The notes under the pieces were generated by a model that worked only from the letters and a program-made list of their open reading frames with translations, was not told the origin of the DNA and searched no databases. This document shows, piece by piece, positions 60,901-64,000 of a stretch of 64,000 nucleotides of DNA. Made by a program: the position numbers and the translations under genes. Within the stretch, counting starts at the first letter, position 1. Each line of letters begins with the position of its first letter. This DNA is from Methanobacteriota archaeon (GTDB lineage: Archaea > Thermoplasmatota > E2 > JACPAO01 > JAHWKR01): assembly GCA_019347805.1 (NCBI GenBank), contig JAHWKR010000011.1:1-64000 (forward strand). The letters run 5' to 3'.

Positions 60901-61565
60901 AGCCTGTTCTCCCGGAAGAAACGGGAATATCCGGAGCCGACGCCGCCGCGACGATAATCGTCGACATAGACGGCCTCGGTGTCCATACTGCGCAAGGCGC
61001 GCACGAAGAACATGGCGCCGAGAACGAAGAAGAACAGGATGGTCCCGTCGTGGTCAAGCGCACCGAAGTTGGAGCGTTGCATGTGCGCCGCGGTGATGGC
61101 GAGGAAACCGGCGGCCCACAACCCGGCGCGGCGGCCGAAGGCGGACTTGCCAAGGAAGTAGAGCGGGAACACCGTGGCCGCGCCCCAGACCGCGGGAGCG
61201 AACGCGAGGGCATAGCCGGTCGATGTGGCGACACTGCCGCCGAAGAGCGGTGCCAGGAGACCGCCTATGGCGGCGATGGTCCAGACGAAGAACGGCGGAC
61301 GCGGATTGACCGCGCCGACCGGGTAGTTGATCATCTTGTCGAGCTGCAGGAACTCGCCGGTCTCCTGGATGTGCTCGACCACGCGCTCGTGGTAGTAGCC
61401 GTCCGTACCGGACCAGAGGAATTCACCGTCGTTGACCGACGCGTCGAAATTGAAGTATGAGCGCAGGAAAAGCGCGAGCGCGAAGATCAGGAGAAGCCAG
61501 AGGGCGGTCCTCCAAGCGGGGGCCTTCTCTTCGCGGGCGGTGCCTGCACGGGTGCCGTCTGCCAT
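57960..61565 (-). CDS. aglB: Oligosaccharyltransferase AglB (STT3), with extra C-terminal domains
   Basis: Catalytic subunit of archaeal protein N-glycosylation, transferring a lipid-linked glycan to Asn-X-Ser/Thr sequons on exported proteins. 1201 residues. The N-terminal half has about 13 helices with acidic motifs GTDGYYHER near residue 54 and NFGALDHDGT, and the catalytic WWDYG (MAWWDYGFYAAQRG) near residue 572. After the soluble domain, residues from about 890 hold three prealbumin-like/carboxypeptidase-regulatory beta domains (GSVVDHNGEAVAGAEVEV, GPDGSFRFNSLVPGAYNVTV, VSGTLEHDGTGVSGLDIVFL), which most AglB proteins lack. ATG at 61565 starts a cytoplasmic segment before the first helix. 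Its glycan acceptors probably include the many sequon-rich surface proteins here. Confidence 0.95.
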   Translation of the reverse strand: MADGTRAGTAREEKAPAWRTALWLLLIFALALFLRSYFNFDASVNDGEFLWSGTDGYYHERVVEHIQETGEFLQLDKMINYPVGAVNPRPPFFVWTIAAIGGLLAPLFGGSVATSTGYALAFAPAVWGAATVFPLYFLGKSAFGRRAGLWAAGFLAITAAHMQRSNFGALDHDGTILFFFVLGAMFFVRALRSMDTEAVYVDDYRRGGVGSGYSRFFRENRLAVIYSLLTGASFAGMALTWKGYPYAFAVFAVWFGLQLIANHLRGRDSSGIFVIGVLPFLVALLMIWPYYAAVGRLESAVYPLIYILVGVVVVSVIFVPTRHLPPILVLPVTLGAFILGILLLMFVFTEVGDLFFTGLGYFVQSKLYSTIAEAQRTDLGFLVFSVGVVPFFFAFAGMFFALASFIRNKRDDHLFILAWAGVGLFMAFTASRFVFNATTAIALLAGWVMVRFIDWIRFGEVSKTWRSVRSAGTGFVKSSRQAVSFRHVAAAVFIAFLVLLPNFWLAVDAGIPQEYRQEKIQGADEGDDFWQLRTGAFGQDFLSSHWIAAMAYLRAQDRDIEDPAERPAFMAWWDYGFYAAQRGAHPTVADPFQFGYQISGRAIASQSEEEAINWFSIRLLEAERIRGSQDGAAFSLVAERGGQDASDRLWNALGSRDYNTAYDVLSSVLTPTGASQPDDESVVSFYRDLRQATGHDIRYFTLDGRMFPCDDPRTQSFIDASSIFYAPVFLADKNPDDFVKTTYTDASGTQYTQRIYESTADNGSRQIDQPYVQDALKNRYVLGGSAIYPMGPEGNIDYGDPRSADGIPIARTALTYEDVFYNSLLYRAWIGPQPQAAGIPLPLADQFAPGYGLKHFRLVHSTTRVDMNAQVLCGPLSNVGYDKGVQILKYYDGAIVTGSVVDHNGEAVAGAEVEVRDNFGIPHDSGTTGADGTFRLIAPFSTDLTETHEAAKAEHTGPGHRYTGVGPNQLAVTVGGETLAVQEFSVSDEEAMTGAEITLSEPLRLTPGDLAGFIFQDRNANQTYEPAEDRALGNATVALEGQTPVATGPDGSFRFNSLVPGAYNVTVTREGFEDVLLQVGVRSETTTTRNISMTERPITVSGTLEHDGTGVSGLDIVFLPVGDEGTQQIASSGENGTWSQPLPPGEYNLTVSHEKEEDGRLYRYFTAEPVRFDVQRGQDDIDVGVIELQREEVEVEQGPQP

Positions 61566-61616
61566 GTCGCTCACCAGCGGAACGTCCCGCCTATGACGGG
61601 CGCGCTCATCCGGCCA

Positions 61617-61625
61617 GGTATATGA
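61617..61625 (-). promoter_or_regulatory. TATA box of aglB
   Basis: CTCATATAC on the minus strand lies about 56 nt before the ATG; transcription should start near 61595 with a leader of about 30 nt. Confidence 0.5.
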
Positions 61626-61822
61626 GGAAGAGCCTCGGGACCAGCCGGTCGTCGGGGGGTTCTTCCTGGGAAGCCTGGCCTTGGGGTCGTTGCGAACCAA
61701 GGTGCCGTTTATGAAGGTTCTGTATAGGTCTACCGTGGAGGCGGGGCCGGAAAGGGACCCGGCCCCCGCGAGCCCAAAGCAAGGAGGCGGTCACGCGAGC
61801 CGTTGTCATATTCGGTCTTTGA

Positions 61823-62091
61823 TGTATACTATTGTGTAACAAGGTATATCTTTGTCTGTGTGGACCCGGTATGGCTCTTGGCGGCCGCTCGGCGGACGCC
61901 CCTCGCCCCCCTACACAACCGCCATCAAGACCGAGCCGCTCGGGGGGCCGGCCGGGTCGGCCGAGGCGTGGTCTGGACCGGTCCGGACCGAACCAAGTCG
62001 ACCCGGCCAGATCTCCTCCCTCGACCCGGCCATCCGAATCCGAAAACCCGGGGGAGGGGGCTTCGCCCCCCTCCCCCGTACCCCCACCCCC
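61823..62091 (+). promoter_or_regulatory. trpE promoter and long structured leader
   Basis: Two TATA-like elements (GTATACTATT at 61824, GGTATATCTT at 61843) with a TTGT-GTA-ACAA palindrome between. From a start near 61870 a leader of about 220 nt precedes the trpE ATG, exceptional here since most genes are leaderless. It holds CTCGG/CCGAG and GGTCCGGACC pairings and ends in a very strong hairpin, GGGGGAGGGGGC-TTC-GCCCCCCTCCCCC (62049-62077), 14 nt before the ATG. No small ORF rich in tryptophan is visible, so classical attenuation is not supported. Confidence 0.5.
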
Positions 62092-63543
62092 ATGCTACTT
62101 CACTCCTTCCCCGCCGAGATCCCACCCCACCTCCTCTACCGGAGACTCGAGCGCCGCTTCGGCAACACCTTCCTCCTCGAATCGGCCGAAGGACCCGAAC
62201 GACTGGCCCGCTACAGCCTCATGGGGTTCAACCCGCGCGGCCTCGTCGCCATCAAGCAGGGCCACATCCAGGTCATCGGCGACCTCCCCCTCCCGGACGC
62301 CTCTGACTCCCCCGCCGACTACCTCCGCCTCGTGCTGCGCGACACCGTCGACCGCCACGAAAAACCGACCCCCGAGGATTTCCAGGTGCCCTGGAACGGC
62401 GGCCTCGTCGGCTACTTCGGCTACGACTACGTCCGCTACGTCGAAGGACTCCCCGACACCCAGGACGACGACGAAGGCTGGCCTGATGCCCAGTTCGGCC
62501 TCTACCTCGACGGCCTCATCCTCGACCACCGCGCCCGCACGCTCCACTACTTCAGCCACGACGACGACCGCTCGGAAGCGGTCCTCGCAGCGATGGAGGC
62601 GACCCCCCGCCCGTCACGACCCCTCGAGGTCGGCGAACTGGTCCCCAACATGACCCAGGAAGAGTTCGAAGCGGGGGTGCGCACCATCCAGCACCACATC
62701 CGCGAAGGCGACGTCTTTCAGGCCGTCCTGTCGAAACGGCTCTCGGCCGAATACCGCGGCGACGTCACCGCCTTCTACGAAGCCCTGCGCACGACCAACC
62801 CCAGCCCCTACATGTACCAACTCACCCTCGGCGAACGACACCTCATCGGCGCGAGCCCCGAGATGCTCATCCGGGTCGAGACCGACGCCTGGAGATACCG
62901 CGACGGCGGACGGCCGGACCAAGAAGGTCCCCTCACCGACGGCGGCGCCACCATCGAGACCTTCCCCATCGCCGGCACCCGCCCCATCGGCGCCACCGAG
63001 GCCGAGACCCGCGCCTACGCCGAAGAGCTCCTTGCCGACCCGAAAGAGAACGCCGAACACGAAATGCTCGTCGACCTCGCCCGCAACGACGTCGGCCGCG
63101 TCGCCGACTACGGCACGGTCCGCGTCCCCGACCACCGCACCGTCGAACGCTACTCCCACGTCCAGCACATCGTCTCCCGTGTCCGCGCCCGGCTCGCCCA
63201 CGGCATGGACGCCCTCGACGCACTGGCCGCGGTCTTCCCCGCCGGCACCGTATCGGGCGCCCCGAAGGTGCGCGCCATGGAGCTCCTCGAACGGCTCGAA
63301 CCGACCCGCCGCGGACCTTATGCGGGAGCGGTCGGCTACCTCGCATTGAACGGCAACATGGACACCGCCATCACGATCCGCACCCTCACCGCCACCCACC
63401 GCCGCGTCTCGGTGCAAAGCGGTGCCGGCATCGTCGCCGACTCCGACCCGACAAGGGAATGGAACGAGACGGAACAGAAAGCGCGCGCCTTGGTGCACGC
63501 ACTGGGCAAGGAACGCGCCGTGGTGCAGGAGGCACGCCGATGA
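62092..63543 (+). CDS. trpE: Anthranilate synthase component I
   Basis: Converts chorismate with ammonia to anthranilate in tryptophan synthesis. 483 residues. The chorismate-binding domain has GDVFQAVLSKR, GASPEMLIR, PIAGTRPIGATEAETRAY, EHEMLVDLARNDVGRV and FPAGTVSGAPKVRAMELL; the N-terminal feedback region contains LLESAEGPERLARYSLMG, likely the tryptophan-binding LLES motif. ATG at 62092 begins the family; the track start lies in the leader. The stop overlaps trpG as ATGA. Confidence 0.95.
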   Translation: MLLHSFPAEIPPHLLYRRLERRFGNTFLLESAEGPERLARYSLMGFNPRGLVAIKQGHIQVIGDLPLPDASDSPADYLRLVLRDTVDRHEKPTPEDFQVPWNGGLVGYFGYDYVRYVEGLPDTQDDDEGWPDAQFGLYLDGLILDHRARTLHYFSHDDDRSEAVLAAMEATPRPSRPLEVGELVPNMTQEEFEAGVRTIQHHIREGDVFQAVLSKRLSAEYRGDVTAFYEALRTTNPSPYMYQLTLGERHLIGASPEMLIRVETDAWRYRDGGRPDQEGPLTDGGATIETFPIAGTRPIGATEAETRAYAEELLADPKENAEHEMLVDLARNDVGRVADYGTVRVPDHRTVERYSHVQHIVSRVRARLAHGMDALDALAAVFPAGTVSGAPKVRAMELLERLEPTRRGPYAGAVGYLALNGNMDTAITIRTLTATHRRVSVQSGAGIVADSDPTREWNETEQKARALVHALGKERAVVQEARR

Positions 63544-64000
63544 GCGAAGAGAGACCCGTCGTCGACCCTGTCACCGGCAAGCCGCTCCCGGATTCGGTGC
63601 GCATCGAACCGCTCCCCGGCGGCCGACGGCCCCGCATCCTCGTCATCGACAACTACGACTCCTTCACCTACAACCTGGTGCAATACCTCGGCGAACTGGG
63701 CGCCGATCCGATCGTCCACCGCAACGACGCCATCACATTGGACGAGGCGATCGCATTGAAGCCGGACGGCATCGTCATCTCACCCGGGCCCGGCAACCCG
63801 AAAGTGGAACGCGACTTCGGCGTCTCCGGACCCATCTTGACCGGTCTGTCGCGCACGGTCCCGACCCTCGGCGTCTGCCTCGGCCTCCAGGGCTTCGCCT
63901 GGCTCTACGGCGGCGACGTCGCCTACGCCCCCCGCATCATGCACGGCAAGACCTCCGTCATCGACCATGACGGAAAAGGCGTCTTCGCCGGCGTTCCCTC
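63540..64000 (+). CDS. trpG: Anthranilate synthase component II, glutamine amidotransferase (partial)
   Basis: Supplies ammonia to TrpE from glutamine. The frame runs off the window end after 153 codons, so it is absent from the track. Class I amidotransferase motifs are LVIDNYDSFTYNLVQYLGELG, GIVISPGPGNP and the nucleophile region GVCLGLQGF; the usual GVCLGHQ has leucine for histidine at one position, while the catalytic cysteine is kept. There is an N-terminal extension of about 30 residues. ATG overlaps the trpE stop. Confidence 0.93.
   Translation, partial: MSEERPVVDPVTGKPLPDSVRIEPLPGGRRPRILVIDNYDSFTYNLVQYLGELGADPIVHRNDAITLDEAIALKPDGIVISPGPGNPKVERDFGVSGPILTGLSRTVPTLGVCLGLQGFAWLYGGDVAYAPRIMHGKTSVIDHDGKGVFAGVP

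Overview
This window is chromosomal DNA from a high-GC archaeon, most likely a member of the Thermoplasmatota (Euryarchaeota sensu lato). The sequence shows archaeal marker genes: AglB/STT3 oligosaccharyltransferase, archaeal-type GluRS, SRP54, the L7Ae-S28e-L24e-NDK operon, an Sm-like protein, the RNase P protein Pop5/Rnp2, TrmY, and an isopentenyl phosphate kinase mevalonate route for ether lipids. TATA boxes commonly sit about 25-28 nt before the start codon, which implies many leaderless mRNAs. The lineage is inferred from gene content only; I could not run a phylogeny. An aa3-type terminal oxidase (A2-like subunit I, CuA subunit II, subunit III), a CcmABCDEF cytochrome c maturation system, a cupredoxin lipoprotein and a Fur/rubrerythrin/DUF3501 cluster indicate an aerobic, oxygen-tolerant life.

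Layout. 0-3.3 kb: PiT phosphate transporter, Nudix hydrolase and a divergent AbrB-PhoU regulator. 3.3-10.5 kb: a minus-strand isoprenoid operon (mvk-ipk-fni-GGPP synthase) running into GluRS and a membrane protein. 10.5-16.3 kb: a broken gene fragment, a large secreted lamin-tail-domain protein, LarE, a HAD phosphatase and an alpha/beta hydrolase. 16.3-22.6 kb: NfeD/stomatin module and the cox genes, with coxB divergent and fused to an extra membrane domain. 22.7-26.2 kb: a candidate structured small RNA, Lsm, an XPD-like helicase and a small winged-helix-like protein. 26.4-33.0 kb: an accessory region of membrane and secreted proteins that includes four paralogues of a secreted family I do not recognise, several preceded by tiny ORFs. 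33.2-35.3 kb: an RLAN / RimK-type ATP-grasp / GNAT operon. 35.4-38.2 kb: surface lipoproteins. 38.3-44.8 kb: ribosomal proteins and NDK, cupredoxin, PurC, LysE-type exporter, the oxidative stress operon and TrmY. 44.8-54.7 kb: SRP54, a Roadblock protein and the ccm locus, which is interrupted by a BNR-repeat lipoprotein and followed by rnp2. 54.7-57.8 kb: PduO cobalamin adenosyltransferase, a lipoprotein and two HIT proteins, the second followed by a 195-bp tandem duplication built from stop-codon hairpins. 58.0-64.0 kb: AglB, then trpE and the start of trpG, which is cut by the window end.

Translational coupling is pervasive: ATGA, GTGA and TTGA stop/start overlaps link mvk-ipk-fni, nfeD-stomatin, coxA-coxC, the ATP-grasp operon, purC-lysE, ccmA-B, ccmC-D, ccmF-downstream and trpE-G. 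These overlaps were used to set most starts. Most large ORFs in the supplied track are antisense or out-of-frame shadows caused by the high GC content.

Best candidates for something undescribed: the four-member secreted family at 27.4-32.9 kb with its shared core-promoter motif and leader ORFs; the candidate small RNA beside lsm; the CoxB fusion; and the duplicated stop-codon hairpins after the second HIT gene.
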